Positions 45,163-54,077 of a DNA stretch of 64,000 nucleotides are shown here, in pieces. Source of the stretch: Parapedobacter pyrenivorans_A (GTDB taxonomy: Bacteria > Bacteroidota > Bacteroidia > Sphingobacteriales > Sphingobacteriaceae); NCBI RefSeq assembly GCF_041925275.1, contig NZ_JBHEUZ010000011.1, positions 124,001 through 188,000 on the forward strand. The letters are read 5' to 3'. The position numbers and the translations under genes are program-made. The notes under the pieces were generated by a model, which was not told the DNA's origin, did not search any database, and saw nothing but the letters and a program-made list of their open reading frames with translations. Position 1 is the stretch's first letter. Each line of letters starts with the position of its first letter.

Positions 45163-46622
45163 ACAAAATAACTTGGCAACCCGGTCTGGTGGCGGCGATT
45201 TGTTCGTTGCTGATATCATCGTGCAAAGTGGGGCGTGATTACGTCCGTCCGGAAACCGGCCTCACCGACACATTCCGTAGGGCTAGTGGCCCTGACAGTA
45301 TCGCCGATACGATGAACATCGCCGACATTCCATGGTCCGACTTTTTTACCGATAGCATGCTTACCATGCTTATTGATAGTGCTATTGCCAACAACTTCGA
45401 TATGCAGACCGCCCTGAAAAACATCGAGATTGCCAACCAATCGGTACGACAATCCCGGGCGGCGTTCTTCCCTCAAATCGGTGCGGAGGTGGCAGGCACT
45501 AACCACCAGTGGCGGTCGAGCGATTATTATTCTTCTCCCTCTTCGGGTTGGTATGAGCGTGGCGGCAAGGGTACGCCCCCGGAAGACCTTTACATGCTCA
45601 GCTCCCAATATTTCTCTTCGATCAGCATGAGCTGGGAAGTGGACATCTGGGGTAAGCTACGCCGACAAAAGGAAGGCGCGTTGGCCGAATACCTGCAAAC
45701 ATTCGAGGCTCAAAAGGTCATCCAAACGGGTGTGGTGGCCGCCATTGCCGAAGGATATTACAACCTACTCACACTGGATGCCCAGCTGGAGGTAGCCCGG
45801 CGTAACCTGAGACTCAACGACAGTACGCTCCAGATTGTGAAGCTCCAACGCGATGCAGGTGAAGTAAGCTCGCTGGCCATCCAGCAGACGGAATCACAGA
45901 TGCTTGTGGCCGCCTCGCTCATACCCGAATTAGAGCAACAGATTGCTATACAGGAAAATGCACTAATGGCACTAACAGGGCGCATGCCAGGCGGTGTATA
46001 CCGCTCCTCTGCATTAACCGACTGGCATATGCAGGAAATCTACGATGCCGGTGTACCTTTGCAACTGCTCACCAACCGTCCCGACGTGCGAGAAGCCGAG
46101 CTTGAGCTGCGTGCCGCCAATGCCGAAGTGGGCGTGGCGCAGGCATACCGTTACCCCACACTGACCATCGAGGCCGAAGGCGGACTCAATGCCATGCTGC
46201 CACAAAATTGGTTCAACATACCGGGGGCATTGTTTGGCGGACTCATCAGCGGTGTTACGCAGCCGATATTCAGCGGCAGGCGGCTCAAAACACAGCATGA
46301 GGTTGCCAAGCTGGAACGTGACAAAGCCGAGATTGGTTTCCAGCATACCGTGATGGACGCTGTGCATGAGGTGACCAACGCGCTGGTTATGATCGAAAAA
46401 CTCAACGAACAACTTGCCATTGCCCAGCAACGGGTAGCTACCGCGCAACTCGGCGTCAAAAACGCCAACCTGTTGTTCAAAAGCGGCGAAGCGACTTACC
46501 TGGAGGTCATCACGGCACAAGGTAATGCCTTGAATAGCGAGTTAGATCTGGTTAGCATCAAGCAACAGCAGCTTAATGCGAAGGTAACGCTATATAAGGC
46601 GTTGGGTGGAGGGTGGAAATAG
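45159..46622 (+). CDS. TolC/OprM-family outer membrane efflux lipoprotein
   Basis: A 487-residue channel component. The lipobox LLISSCKVG places a lipidated Cys at residue 22. Two OEP repeats follow (about 60-250 and 270-480), with VGRDYVRPETGL, AVRQSRAAFFPQIG-like and DVREAELELRAANAEVGVAQAYRYPTL-type helices, and FSGRRLKTQHEVAKLERDKA. With the adaptor and pump it completes a tripartite efflux system. It is translationally coupled to the pump gene. The next gene is convergent, 13 bases away. Confidence 0.93.
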   Translation: MNKITWQPGLVAAICSLLISSCKVGRDYVRPETGLTDTFRRASGPDSIADTMNIADIPWSDFFTDSMLTMLIDSAIANNFDMQTALKNIEIANQSVRQSRAAFFPQIGAEVAGTNHQWRSSDYYSSPSSGWYERGGKGTPPEDLYMLSSQYFSSISMSWEVDIWGKLRRQKEGALAEYLQTFEAQKVIQTGVVAAIAEGYYNLLTLDAQLEVARRNLRLNDSTLQIVKLQRDAGEVSSLAIQQTESQMLVAASLIPELEQQIAIQENALMALTGRMPGGVYRSSALTDWHMQEIYDAGVPLQLLTNRPDVREAELELRAANAEVGVAQAYRYPTLTIEAEGGLNAMLPQNWFNIPGALFGGLISGVTQPIFSGRRLKTQHEVAKLERDKAEIGFQHTVMDAVHEVTNALVMIEKLNEQLAIAQQRVATAQLGVKNANLLFKSGEATYLEVITAQGNALNSELDLVSIKQQQLNAKVTLYKALGGGWK

Positions 46623-46635
46623 CGATACGCTGTTG

Positions 46636-47778
46636 CTAATTTCCCGAAGACATGTTGAGGCGAACCGACGCAACCTGCCGGTTGTCCCAGCGATCAACGG
46701 TTTCTTCGATAACCAACCTGTCACGGTAAAACCGGCCATGCATCACTTGCATACCTTTATAAAGGACTGTAAGTGGTTGGTCAAGATCAACCAACGCGTC
46801 GTTGAAGTAGATATAAAATGCCTTATAGTCGTTTTCCAGTATGGAAATCGTTTGGCCACTAATGGTTGCAACGATTTTTTTCCCTTTCCCGTGCTCGGCC
46901 TCTTCGGGCGGCACGCCTAACCAATAAAAACGCTGATGCGGCCGGTCGTCTTGGATCCACACAATCTTATCCGGATTGGGTTGATTAGTATATCGTGCCA
47001 TCCAGTCAACCGCCATGGTATCGGCCTGTTCCATCCAGTGCCCGTATTGCGGGTAAATATGGGATGTGTGGATATAACCACCATTGTCAGCTTGTTGCAG
47101 ACTATCCAATTTACCTGCCCATCCCTCGGCTACGCGATTACGATGATAAGCCGAGTCTAACCCACCCATGAACAGCGCAAACGGAAGGTTCCTCAGGTTA
47201 TCAACACGCGCGTCATTCGGGTGCCCAGCCATCATGGCTGCTGCCGCCCAACGGTCGGCCATACGGGTAGCCAACTGGTACACGCCGTCTCCACCCGCAG
47301 AATAACCCATCAGATAAACTTTAGCGGGATCCACACCTTCCATAATGACAGCCGTTTTGATAAGCCCATCAAACAGGTCATCTATAAAATCCTCATGCCA
47401 GAGCATCCAACTGTTTGTCGGTGCTCTAGGCGCCACATACACGCCTTCTTTGGGCGAATAAAGATCAATTTGGTTGGCCCACTGATTATCATTTATTTCT
47501 TGTGTAGCATTCCCTCCGCCATGCATCGAAATAAATAGGCTTCGTCCAGTGGCGGGCTTTTCCCCGAACACCTTATATTCGAACTTCATGACAGCCCCAC
47601 CCGGATGGATAATTTGTTTTTGCATCCACTGCCGTTCTGCCTGTTGGCGGTATTGCGATCGCTCTGCGGCAATCAGGCTATCAGCTAGTGTAACAGCGGC
47701 TTCCGCCGAAAGCTCCTGCGCGTATACACAAACGTAAGGAAGCATCAGAAACAGGAATTGTATCAATCGAGTCATCAT
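46636..47778 (-). CDS. Secreted alpha/beta hydrolase (esterase/PHB depolymerase-like)
   Basis: A 380-residue protein with a signal peptide (IQFLFLMLPYVCVYA). The hydrolase core has SMHGGGNA (oxyanion region, about 84-91), the nucleophile Ser160 in LMGYSAGGDGV, and HGHWMEQ-like HWMEQADTM near the C-terminal His. It resembles secreted esterases and poly(hydroxyalkanoate) depolymerases, but the C-terminal 90 residues are unusual and the substrate is unknown. A decayed fragment of a paralogue lies at 48934-49035. Its ATG at 47778 is seven bases after a -7 box. Confidence 0.75.
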   Translation of the reverse strand: MMTRLIQFLFLMLPYVCVYAQELSAEAAVTLADSLIAAERSQYRQQAERQWMQKQIIHPGGAVMKFEYKVFGEKPATGRSLFISMHGGGNATQEINDNQWANQIDLYSPKEGVYVAPRAPTNSWMLWHEDFIDDLFDGLIKTAVIMEGVDPAKVYLMGYSAGGDGVYQLATRMADRWAAAAMMAGHPNDARVDNLRNLPFALFMGGLDSAYHRNRVAEGWAGKLDSLQQADNGGYIHTSHIYPQYGHWMEQADTMAVDWMARYTNQPNPDKIVWIQDDRPHQRFYWLGVPPEEAEHGKGKKIVATISGQTISILENDYKAFYIYFNDALVDLDQPLTVLYKGMQVMHGRFYRDRLVIEETVDRWDNRQVASVRLNMSSGN

Positions 47779-47785
47779 CGCGCGA

Positions 47786-47793
47786 CAAAAGTA
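47786..47793 (-). promoter_or_regulatory. -7 box of the esterase promoter
   Basis: CAAAAGTA on the plus strand is TACTTTTG on the minus strand (TAnnTTTG). A possible -33 TTG lies about 23 bases upstream. The ATG starts seven bases later. Confidence 0.5.
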
Positions 47794-47899
47794 ACGAAAG
47801 TAGACACCCTACACATCAACCGCCAGCGTAATCATGATGTAAGTATACGAAACTTTGGTGACATATTCTTATGCAATTACATCGCTGTCCCTTGCGTAA

Positions 47900-48556
47900 T
47901 TACCTGTCGGTGAGCAATAGCAACTGAAATTCACCGCTAATGACCCTATCTTCATCGGATATGCGAAACCTATCGGCATCAGCCAGTGCCGACAATTGAT
48001 TGTAAGAACCGGCCACACGGTAGTACGCGTAGTGTTCGTCCGACTTCACATAAGTAATTGATTTGATTGTGGCGTAACTTTCTTCATTCAACTCCTGTAT
48101 AGGCATCCATCGATCAGTATTGCCTTTAGACGCCGGAATGACCACCATAAACGAAATAGCTTTCTGCATAGCTTCCCTCGCCCCACAGGCGTTGAACCGA
48201 AGCGGGAATCGCTGGTTGGTGGCAAGTGTACCCAATGCCGCGCTGTCTACCGGGTAGGATATCTGAAAAGTCATCTTAGTAGATGCAGAGGTTGCATAGA
48301 CGTAATATACGGAGTTATCCGGTGGCGGATCACAACTGTTGGGACGAAAACTGAGTTGGCTACAATCCACCTTTTCACTCCAATCAGGAGTTTTGAAACT
48401 AACGAACAACCCCTTACTGGCACCGGAAGGACCATCATCGGGACCGTCCAAAGATCCATTGGGTTTCTTTTCACAACCGTATATAGAAAGGCTAGCAACC
48501 AAGAGCACAGTCTTCATAGCACGGCCGACCAGCGCAGTCCAATTGTTCATTTTCAT
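47900..48556 (-). CDS. Predicted lipoprotein of unknown function
   Basis: A 218-residue protein from the ATG at 48556, with a signal and lipobox (LLVASLSIYGC, Cys28), then a proline- and Asp-rich linker (NGSLDGPDDGPSGASKG). The rest reads as beta-rich (SVYYVYATSASTKMTFQISYP, DEHYAYYRVAGSYNQL) and contains several Cys. I recognise no family. The in-frame start at 48586 was rejected because a -7 box at 48584-48591 implies transcription starts downstream of it. Confidence 0.6.
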   Translation of the reverse strand: MKMNNWTALVGRAMKTVLLVASLSIYGCEKKPNGSLDGPDDGPSGASKGLFVSFKTPDWSEKVDCSQLSFRPNSCDPPPDNSVYYVYATSASTKMTFQISYPVDSAALGTLATNQRFPLRFNACGAREAMQKAISFMVVIPASKGNTDRWMPIQELNEESYATIKSITYVKSDEHYAYYRVAGSYNQLSALADADRFRISDEDRVISGEFQLLLLTDR

Positions 48557-48583
48557 CGGATAAGTATTAATATAACAGCAAGA

Positions 48584-48591
48584 CAAATTTA
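48584..48591 (-). promoter_or_regulatory. -7 box of the lipoprotein promoter
   Basis: CAAATTTA on the plus strand is TAAATTTG on the minus strand. A TTG 16 bases upstream could be the -33 element. It supports a start at or below 48556. Confidence 0.4.
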
Positions 48592-48610
48592 TGGGTTGGC
48601 AAAAAGCAAG

Positions 48611-48634
48611 AAAATACCCTGTACAGGGTATTTT
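48611..48634. terminator. 24-bp perfect palindrome, probable bidirectional terminator
   Basis: A 10-bp stem (AAAATACCCT 48611-48620 with its complement 48625-48634) with a GTAC loop, bounded by A and T runs, can terminate on both strands. It sits at the end of the SafE relic. Confidence 0.7.
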
Positions 48635-48637
48635 AAA

Positions 48638-48930
48638 TTACCCGCATACAATCGCTCCTTCCGGGTAAATCAACGGACTCAGATACGGAATATCCAAGTT
48701 TGCACCCCGCAGTAAAAACCAAATGCCAATTAAAACGGAGACGATCGGAAGGAGTTGGTTCAGCGCTCCCACCACGAAATGGCCTCCCGGACTGTATAAC
48801 CAGTAGCCAGCCCAGCGGTTAAGCGATGTGACAAACCGTTGTTGGATAAGGACGAGATACCAGGATTGCCCCGATAATGAAAATAATCCAACAATAAAGA
48901 AGACAGCTTTAGCCAGCCAAACGCATCGAC
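48638..48930 (-). pseudogene. Relic of a SafE-like gene with internal deletion
   Basis: The frame matches residues about 87-139 and 198-232 of the intact SafE-like protein encoded at 60086-60787. It keeps RFVTSLNRWAGYWLYSPGGH and the last residues up to EGAIVCG. The bases 48645-48750 differ from 60094-60199 at about six positions, but the upstream half is more diverged. A 174-bp in-frame deletion joins two LLP/WLP sites (NQLLPIVS versus NGLLPCGM and FWLPIISV). The N-terminal half and any ATG are missing, so this is a pseudogene fragment. Confidence 0.8.
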
Positions 48931-48933
48931 AAC

Positions 48934-49035
48934 ATATCAATTGGCCATACCTGTTGCGAATTATCGAACGCCGCCTCCACCATCAAAATAACCTAGCAGA
49001 TAAAGTTTAGCGGAGTCAACCTCTACCATCATAAT
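48934..49035 (-). pseudogene. Decayed fragment of an esterase paralogue
   Basis: The minus-strand frame from 49035 reads IMMVEVDSAKLYLLGYFDGG and then GGVR, stop, FATGMAN, stop, Y. This aligns without gaps to residues 144-177 of the esterase encoded at 46636-47778 (VIMEGVDPAKVYLMGYSAGG...). The nucleophile Ser is Phe and two stops interrupt the frame. It abuts the SafE relic. Confidence 0.7.
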
Positions 49036-49037
49036 AA

Positions 49038-49087
49038 TTCGGTTCGCACACCGGAAAAGCTGGTATAGCGAACCGAATAAGTTAAAT
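49038..49087. other. Long inverted repeat next to the gene relics
   Basis: TTCGGTTCGC (49038-49047) is repeated inverted at 49078-49087; the 30-base spacer itself has a short TACC/GGTG stem, so a stem of about 14 bp could form. It lies between the esterase relic and the end of the GH140-like gene and may end the glycan-locus transcript, though no T run follows. Confidence 0.55.
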
Positions 49088-49129
49088 TCTCCCTATCGGA
49101 GTTTTTTCCTTTTTCCGTTAAAAGCTAAG

Positions 49130-50659
49130 TCATTTCAAAATCAACACCCAGTCATTTCCTTTTCCAGGTTTACCCGGTGCATCGAAAACAAGGTCATTTT
49201 TTTGTGCTCGAATACCTTTTTGAAAGGGGCGCATTGTCTTTGACTCTACACCGTCAACCCACCATCCCCCTGTTGCCGGATTAAACCAATAAGCGTTTAG
49301 TTTTCCTTTTAGCTTCTTCAGGTCGAGATGGATGTCTTTACCCGCCGCTGTATAGACCATCGCCCAGCGTCCATCATTTCCCCTCATGGCCGTAATCCTA
49401 TCTGAACGACCGTTCACCTTTGAAGCGGCTACACCGCCACCGTCACCATCCTCTCCGGTATTTCCGTCACCAACAGTTGTCCCCCAGTCACCTATAACCA
49501 GGCTTTGATCAGGCATCCTATTTAAAAATTGTCTATCTGTCCATAGCTCACGTACTGCATGATAAAGATGGGACATTTGACCAAGGCCAGGCAATTCCAT
49601 ATATTCCCGCCAGTTATCTCTTGGAAATTTCCATGCATCTGATCCATATGTGTGGCCAAACCCTCCCGATAACACCGTTTGCCAAGCTTGGTACCTTATC
49701 CCCCAATCAGTAATTGCTCCTTCATAGCGGCCTTCGCAAAGCCACGTCGGTTTAACAGGTTCTAACTGATAATCTTTCGGAACCGACTCAACCTGATCAT
49801 AAGGAGTATCCTGAATGGAATTGAAAGACAGCCAGTTTTCGGTGTGAAACCAATCAGAGGAATTTGGCGCCCACTTTCTCGGGTGATAGGAAATGAGCGG
49901 ACCTTTATCATCAACACGACCTCCGTGATTTACTGAAACAGCTTTTACCCCTTCGGTAACGCCTTTGGCCATTGCGGAATAGATGCTTCTGTAATCGTAC
50001 TGCCCATAAACCGCTGACCTATCACCACCCAGCATCCAAATCACATTTTTCATATTCCCGTACCGTTCACCGATCCAATGACCATAGGTATATGCATTAC
50101 GTTCATTGAAAACAATATACTTATTAGGTTTCCCATTAAAAGACCCTGAAAACCAATCTCCCCATGCAGGATGCAGAACAACATACATCCCTTTATCATT
50201 TGCCTCACGGATAACAAAATCCAGATGATCCCAGAAATCATATTCATCGGGAGATTCGAAATTACTGCCCGGAGTTACGATGGGCCTCGAAAGATCCGGT
50301 AAACCATTTTCATCAAACTCGAAAGCGTAATCACCGTAATAGTTTTTGCCGATATCATCTAGATTCAGGTCAAGCACCATCATCGATATTGCATTTAGCT
50401 TCATGTCTTTCAACCGTGAAAGCAATTCGGAAACATCATCAGTTGATCCGTTCCTAAGAAGCATCCACACCGTAAAACTATTTAGAAATACAGGGCTTTC
50501 ATCAGCATTAACCAATAAGTGGGGATTTTTTTTACTTACGAAAAGCTGTTCTGCGCGAAACTGCGCAAAACACGCAGATACAGGAAAAAGAAAAACGTAT
50601 AAAATCAAAACGCTCAATCTGGAATGTAAATGACACTTTTTTCCTTTACTTACAACCAT
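49130..50659 (-). CDS. Secreted DUF4038 glycoside hydrolase (GH140/apiosidase-like)
   Basis: A 509-residue secreted enzyme with a signal peptide (LSVLILYVFLFPVSACFA). The DUF4038 TIM-barrel (about 45-400) includes IVFNERNAYTYGHWIGERYG, NVIWMLGGDR (candidate Asp213) and PTWLCEGRYEG (candidate Glu309), the acid pair of GH140-like enzymes. The C-terminal beta domain (about 420-509) is the Put_collagen-binding type. Characterised GH140 proteins include apiosidases acting on the pectin rhamnogalacturonan-II. The actual glycan here is not known. The start at 50659 was chosen because the longer ORF (to 50767) overlaps the upstream gene and precedes the signal peptide. Confidence 0.82.
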   Translation of the reverse strand: MVVSKGKKCHLHSRLSVLILYVFLFPVSACFAQFRAEQLFVSKKNPHLLVNADESPVFLNSFTVWMLLRNGSTDDVSELLSRLKDMKLNAISMMVLDLNLDDIGKNYYGDYAFEFDENGLPDLSRPIVTPGSNFESPDEYDFWDHLDFVIREANDKGMYVVLHPAWGDWFSGSFNGKPNKYIVFNERNAYTYGHWIGERYGNMKNVIWMLGGDRSAVYGQYDYRSIYSAMAKGVTEGVKAVSVNHGGRVDDKGPLISYHPRKWAPNSSDWFHTENWLSFNSIQDTPYDQVESVPKDYQLEPVKPTWLCEGRYEGAITDWGIRYQAWQTVLSGGFGHTYGSDAWKFPRDNWREYMELPGLGQMSHLYHAVRELWTDRQFLNRMPDQSLVIGDWGTTVGDGNTGEDGDGGGVAASKVNGRSDRITAMRGNDGRWAMVYTAAGKDIHLDLKKLKGKLNAYWFNPATGGWWVDGVESKTMRPFQKGIRAQKNDLVFDAPGKPGKGNDWVLILK

Positions 50660-50712
50660 GTCTGTCAACTTATTTGAATATAAACATACCTTACAAAAAA
50701 TTATCTTCACAA

Positions 50713-50747
50713 GGCACTGGCTCACAGTTTTGCTGCGAGCCAGTGCC
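50713..50747. other. Stable hairpin between the lipoprotein and GH140-like genes
   Basis: GGCACTGGCTC (50713-50723) pairs perfectly with 50737-50747 around a 13-base loop that has an inner CAG/CTG pairing. On the minus strand it follows the lipoprotein stop and precedes the GH140-like start. A short T run lies about ten bases downstream, so it may be an attenuator or an mRNA end. Confidence 0.6.
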
Positions 50748-50756
50748 GAACCAGCC

Positions 50757-52097
50757 TTAATCGGCATAAGCGCCCCAGAATTTCAGTTCGCTAATCATAA
50801 ATTGCGGCACGCCCGTATTTGTCTTGTGTACTACAAAACGCAGATAACGGTACGGCTTGCCTGCCTGTTCCGTGTCAATATCGTATACAAAGCCATTCCG
50901 TATATAATCCCGGTCCTCATTGGTAAGTTCGCTGGGCGACATTGTGCCCGAAGGTAACTGCATCACACAATCAGCAATCTTCACCCAATCATTTTTCCAC
51001 GCATCGGTTCCGTCAGCAGCGGGCCAAGCCGTCCAATATTTTAGGTTGTCTTCCCTGCTGCCATTTCCGATTTCGCTGATGGGTTTAGGTTCATTTGTTG
51101 CCCAGATTTCAAAAATTGAAGGTAGCTCTGCCGAAAACAACGGCGACCGATCCCGCATCCACATTGCCAAGCGGCTGTAAGATGCTTTCCTCCCCATGTC
51201 AATCGTAAAATAATAGGGAAACGTATTTACCTCCGGTTGCCCCGGAATGAAGTCGCTAAGCATATTGTTGGAGTAGTGCCAATAAACACTGCCGCTCATG
51301 AGGACGCCGTCGGTAGCATTCGCTATTGTCCTGTTTGAAATCAAACGATGCATATCGCCCCGGAACAAATGGGTTCCCTCGTTATAACCCCATTGTGTCC
51401 AGATAACCCCTCCTCGCTCGTCTCTCCCCAATATCTCAGTTTCAAACAGCGGCGTCAGTACGGTGTCCAACGGCCGGGCAAAATTGTTCCACCGGTCACG
51501 CAACTCGACGACCAAGTCCTGCGGCTCGCTGTCTAATCCACGGAATGTATAGCGTCCGCGGCTTGCATTAGAATAATACGTGTCAAACACGACAAGTTCG
51601 CCATCAGGTGTCCGATTGTATAAGGTAATTGATATCTCCTTATTCAACGGGTTGTCCCATGCGGCAAACACGCCGCCAAACGTTGGGCTCACATCCAATG
51701 TTTCACGGATCAGTTTTATGGGAGGGGTCAGGGGGTTAATCGTCACCTCTACGGGAAGTGATTCGTTCTTGCTTTTATCTACAGCATATAATTCTACCAC
51801 GAAACCTTCCGTATCGGCATATCCCTCCAAGGCGATAGAGTCCTTAAATGCAGAAGAGTAGATTTCCCGCGGTACGCCATCATTCAGTACATATACCGCC
51901 TTCACACCAAGTAAATCGTCATCGTCAGGCAACGTGTAGGTAATGACGGCTCCACCATTGACATTTCTGACCGCCACATCTCTCACAACTCCCGGAGCCT
52001 CTTTATCAATCGGATCACTCCAATCCTTTACGTCAGAACAACACCAAACTAACAAAGAGGCAAGGATATAACAAGATATATTCAATAACTTTTTCAT
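50757..52097 (-). CDS. Surface lipoprotein with DUF4959/DUF5126/DUF5000-like domains
   Basis: A 446-residue lipoprotein (YILASLLVWCCSDVKD, lipid Cys near 19-20). It has an N-terminal fibronectin-like domain (about 38-130), a second beta domain (about 135-215) and a C-terminal discoidin-like domain (about 260-446) ending PQFMISELKFWG. DUF4959-DUF5126-DUF5000 lipoproteins usually follow susD in glycan loci, in the SusE/SusF position, and probably bind glycan at the cell surface. Position and architecture agree. Confidence 0.8.
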   Translation of the reverse strand: MKKLLNISCYILASLLVWCCSDVKDWSDPIDKEAPGVVRDVAVRNVNGGAVITYTLPDDDDLLGVKAVYVLNDGVPREIYSSAFKDSIALEGYADTEGFVVELYAVDKSKNESLPVEVTINPLTPPIKLIRETLDVSPTFGGVFAAWDNPLNKEISITLYNRTPDGELVVFDTYYSNASRGRYTFRGLDSEPQDLVVELRDRWNNFARPLDTVLTPLFETEILGRDERGGVIWTQWGYNEGTHLFRGDMHRLISNRTIANATDGVLMSGSVYWHYSNNMLSDFIPGQPEVNTFPYYFTIDMGRKASYSRLAMWMRDRSPLFSAELPSIFEIWATNEPKPISEIGNGSREDNLKYWTAWPAADGTDAWKNDWVKIADCVMQLPSGTMSPSELTNEDRDYIRNGFVYDIDTEQAGKPYRYLRFVVHKTNTGVPQFMISELKFWGAYAD

Positions 52098-52129
52098 AAC
52101 TATCTAAAATCTAAAAGACTTATTAATCA

Positions 52130-54067
52130 TCACCAGCCGGGATTTTGTACCAAATTTTTATTCTTCAGTATCACGCTCAATTTAATAGGCCACAAATAGT
52201 CTTTCTTTTCAAAAGTCGAACTGAAAACATTCCTAACCTGATAGAACTCATCCGCGGTTTCCCCACTAATGTTCAATCCGCGAATCGGACGATTCATGTA
52301 CTCCTCTGCAAGCTTCCAGCGCCTCAGATCCCAGAATCGGGACCCCTCGAACGCGAGCTCATTCAATCGCTCACGCCGGATAATATCACGCATCCCTTCT
52401 TTTGTCAATGGCTTATCAGGGTTGATTGAATGAGAACGCCAGCTTTCAATCACCCCAGGCAGCCCGCTTCGCTCTCTGATCACATCTACGTATTGGTAAA
52501 CTTCCGCTGTCGGTGCCGGTGCATATTCGTTAAGGGCCTCCGCGTACATCAGACCAAGGTCGGCCAGCCTAATGATAGGAAACGCATAGCGGTAGGTAGA
52601 AAGGTTCCCGCTTGATTCTGGAGCCGCAGTTAAATAATGTATCAGCTTTTTGCATAAGTAACCGGTGCTTGAATACCGGCCGGGTGGGTTCGGTCCGCCC
52701 CCCAGCGTTCCATTTTTCAGCTCAGTAACCCACAGGTTCTGATCGTTCGTCGTTCTACCATTTCCGTACAAGGTACCGCCGTCAAAAATAATTGAGCCAT
52801 AAAAGCGGGCTTCTCTGTCGAAATGTAACTGTATGGTTTCAAATCCTTCATTTATATAATAGGCATCATCCGGTCCTGCCTTCCTCAATTCCATCAGATT
52901 TAGGTTCTGCCATTCCCTGTCCTCTTCGATTGGCACACCATTTTTGGTGTAAAACTGTTCAACGACATTAAGTGTAGGTGCGTAACTCTTCCGGATTCCA
53001 CCACCAAGCTGGGCTAGCGTAAAGACCGGGTGACAGGCTCTTTCTAGCGCATCGGGATCGGTGTTCGAATCGCCCCAAATGATTTCGCTGTTCCATCGTT
53101 CGGTAACCGCTCCCCTTACCTGCATCGCAGCAATGGTCTTTTCGTTCAGGTTGCCTGCAAATGGGGTCTTTGAAAAATCGAACAGATTATGTCCAGCTTC
53201 GAGAGCTAGTGTTATCACTTCTTCCAGGGCATCTGCAGCCCGCTTCCATTTTTCAGCATTGTAGGTCTGAGGAAAGAGCTGTATTCCTTGGTTATCTACC
53301 ATCGACGCATAGTCGGCATTCCCGTTGAAAAGCGGACTTGCAGCAAGTGTAAGCAGCTGGGCTTTTACAGCCAATGCAATTACCTTTGTTGGCCGTCCCA
53401 TTTCAAATGCCATGTCTTCTACCTGTACTGGCAAGTCTGCCGCTGCTTCGTCAAGCAATTCCGCAAGGTAGTCCACGACTTCGTCAACGGGTTTCCGATA
53501 CCGTTGTACACCTTCTCCTTTGGTACTTATTTCCAGATTTTCCTTGATCAGCGGAATAGGTCCGTACATACGGAAGAGCCAGAAATGATAGTATGCTTTC
53601 AAGAATTTAACTTCAGCGATCCATTTTTCTCGTTCATACTTTGAAAGGTCAAATGGTTTATGGATGTTTTCAAGAAAAATATTGCAGTCACTCAACGCCG
53701 TGAAGAGCGCTTTTCCACCATTCAGTCCATACTGGGTCTCGTCCTGCTTACTGGACCAATAATCTGCCAATGGATTGTTCGTGCCCTGCCGCCCCTGCGA
53801 TAAATACCACAGTACCGGGCTCATACCCTCCACCGGATCGATATACCACACCTCGTCACCACCAAGCAAAGCGGGGTTGGAAGCCGCATTGGCAAACTCC
53901 GGAAGGAAGGAAAACAATCCATAAAGATACCCTTCCGCCTCATTTCTATTTTTGAATGCATGATCAACAGTAGGTACGTTATCGGGAACCACATCCAAAT
54001 AATTACATGATGCAACAAGGCCACTGATTGCCACCGTTATCATCGCTATTTTTATCAAGTTTTTCAT
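52130..54067 (-). CDS. SusD/RagB-family surface glycan-binding lipoprotein
   Basis: A 645-residue lipoprotein (signal with lipobox GLVASCNYLDVVPDN, Cys near 21). The helical SusD core is recognisable from KNRNEAEGYLYGLF and WIAEVKFLKAYYHFWLFRMYGPIPLI and the C-terminal LNELAFEGSRFWDLRRWK. SusD proteins cap the SusC transporter and hold oligosaccharides. The ATG at 54067 is preferred to the longer frame because it gives a proper lipoprotein signal. Its start lies ten bases after the susC stop. Confidence 0.93.
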   Translation of the reverse strand: MKNLIKIAMITVAISGLVASCNYLDVVPDNVPTVDHAFKNRNEAEGYLYGLFSFLPEFANAASNPALLGGDEVWYIDPVEGMSPVLWYLSQGRQGTNNPLADYWSSKQDETQYGLNGGKALFTALSDCNIFLENIHKPFDLSKYEREKWIAEVKFLKAYYHFWLFRMYGPIPLIKENLEISTKGEGVQRYRKPVDEVVDYLAELLDEAAADLPVQVEDMAFEMGRPTKVIALAVKAQLLTLAASPLFNGNADYASMVDNQGIQLFPQTYNAEKWKRAADALEEVITLALEAGHNLFDFSKTPFAGNLNEKTIAAMQVRGAVTERWNSEIIWGDSNTDPDALERACHPVFTLAQLGGGIRKSYAPTLNVVEQFYTKNGVPIEEDREWQNLNLMELRKAGPDDAYYINEGFETIQLHFDREARFYGSIIFDGGTLYGNGRTTNDQNLWVTELKNGTLGGGPNPPGRYSSTGYLCKKLIHYLTAAPESSGNLSTYRYAFPIIRLADLGLMYAEALNEYAPAPTAEVYQYVDVIRERSGLPGVIESWRSHSINPDKPLTKEGMRDIIRRERLNELAFEGSRFWDLRRWKLAEEYMNRPIRGLNISGETADEFYQVRNVFSSTFEKKDYLWPIKLSVILKNKNLVQNPGW

Positions 54068-54077
54068 AATATTCCAT

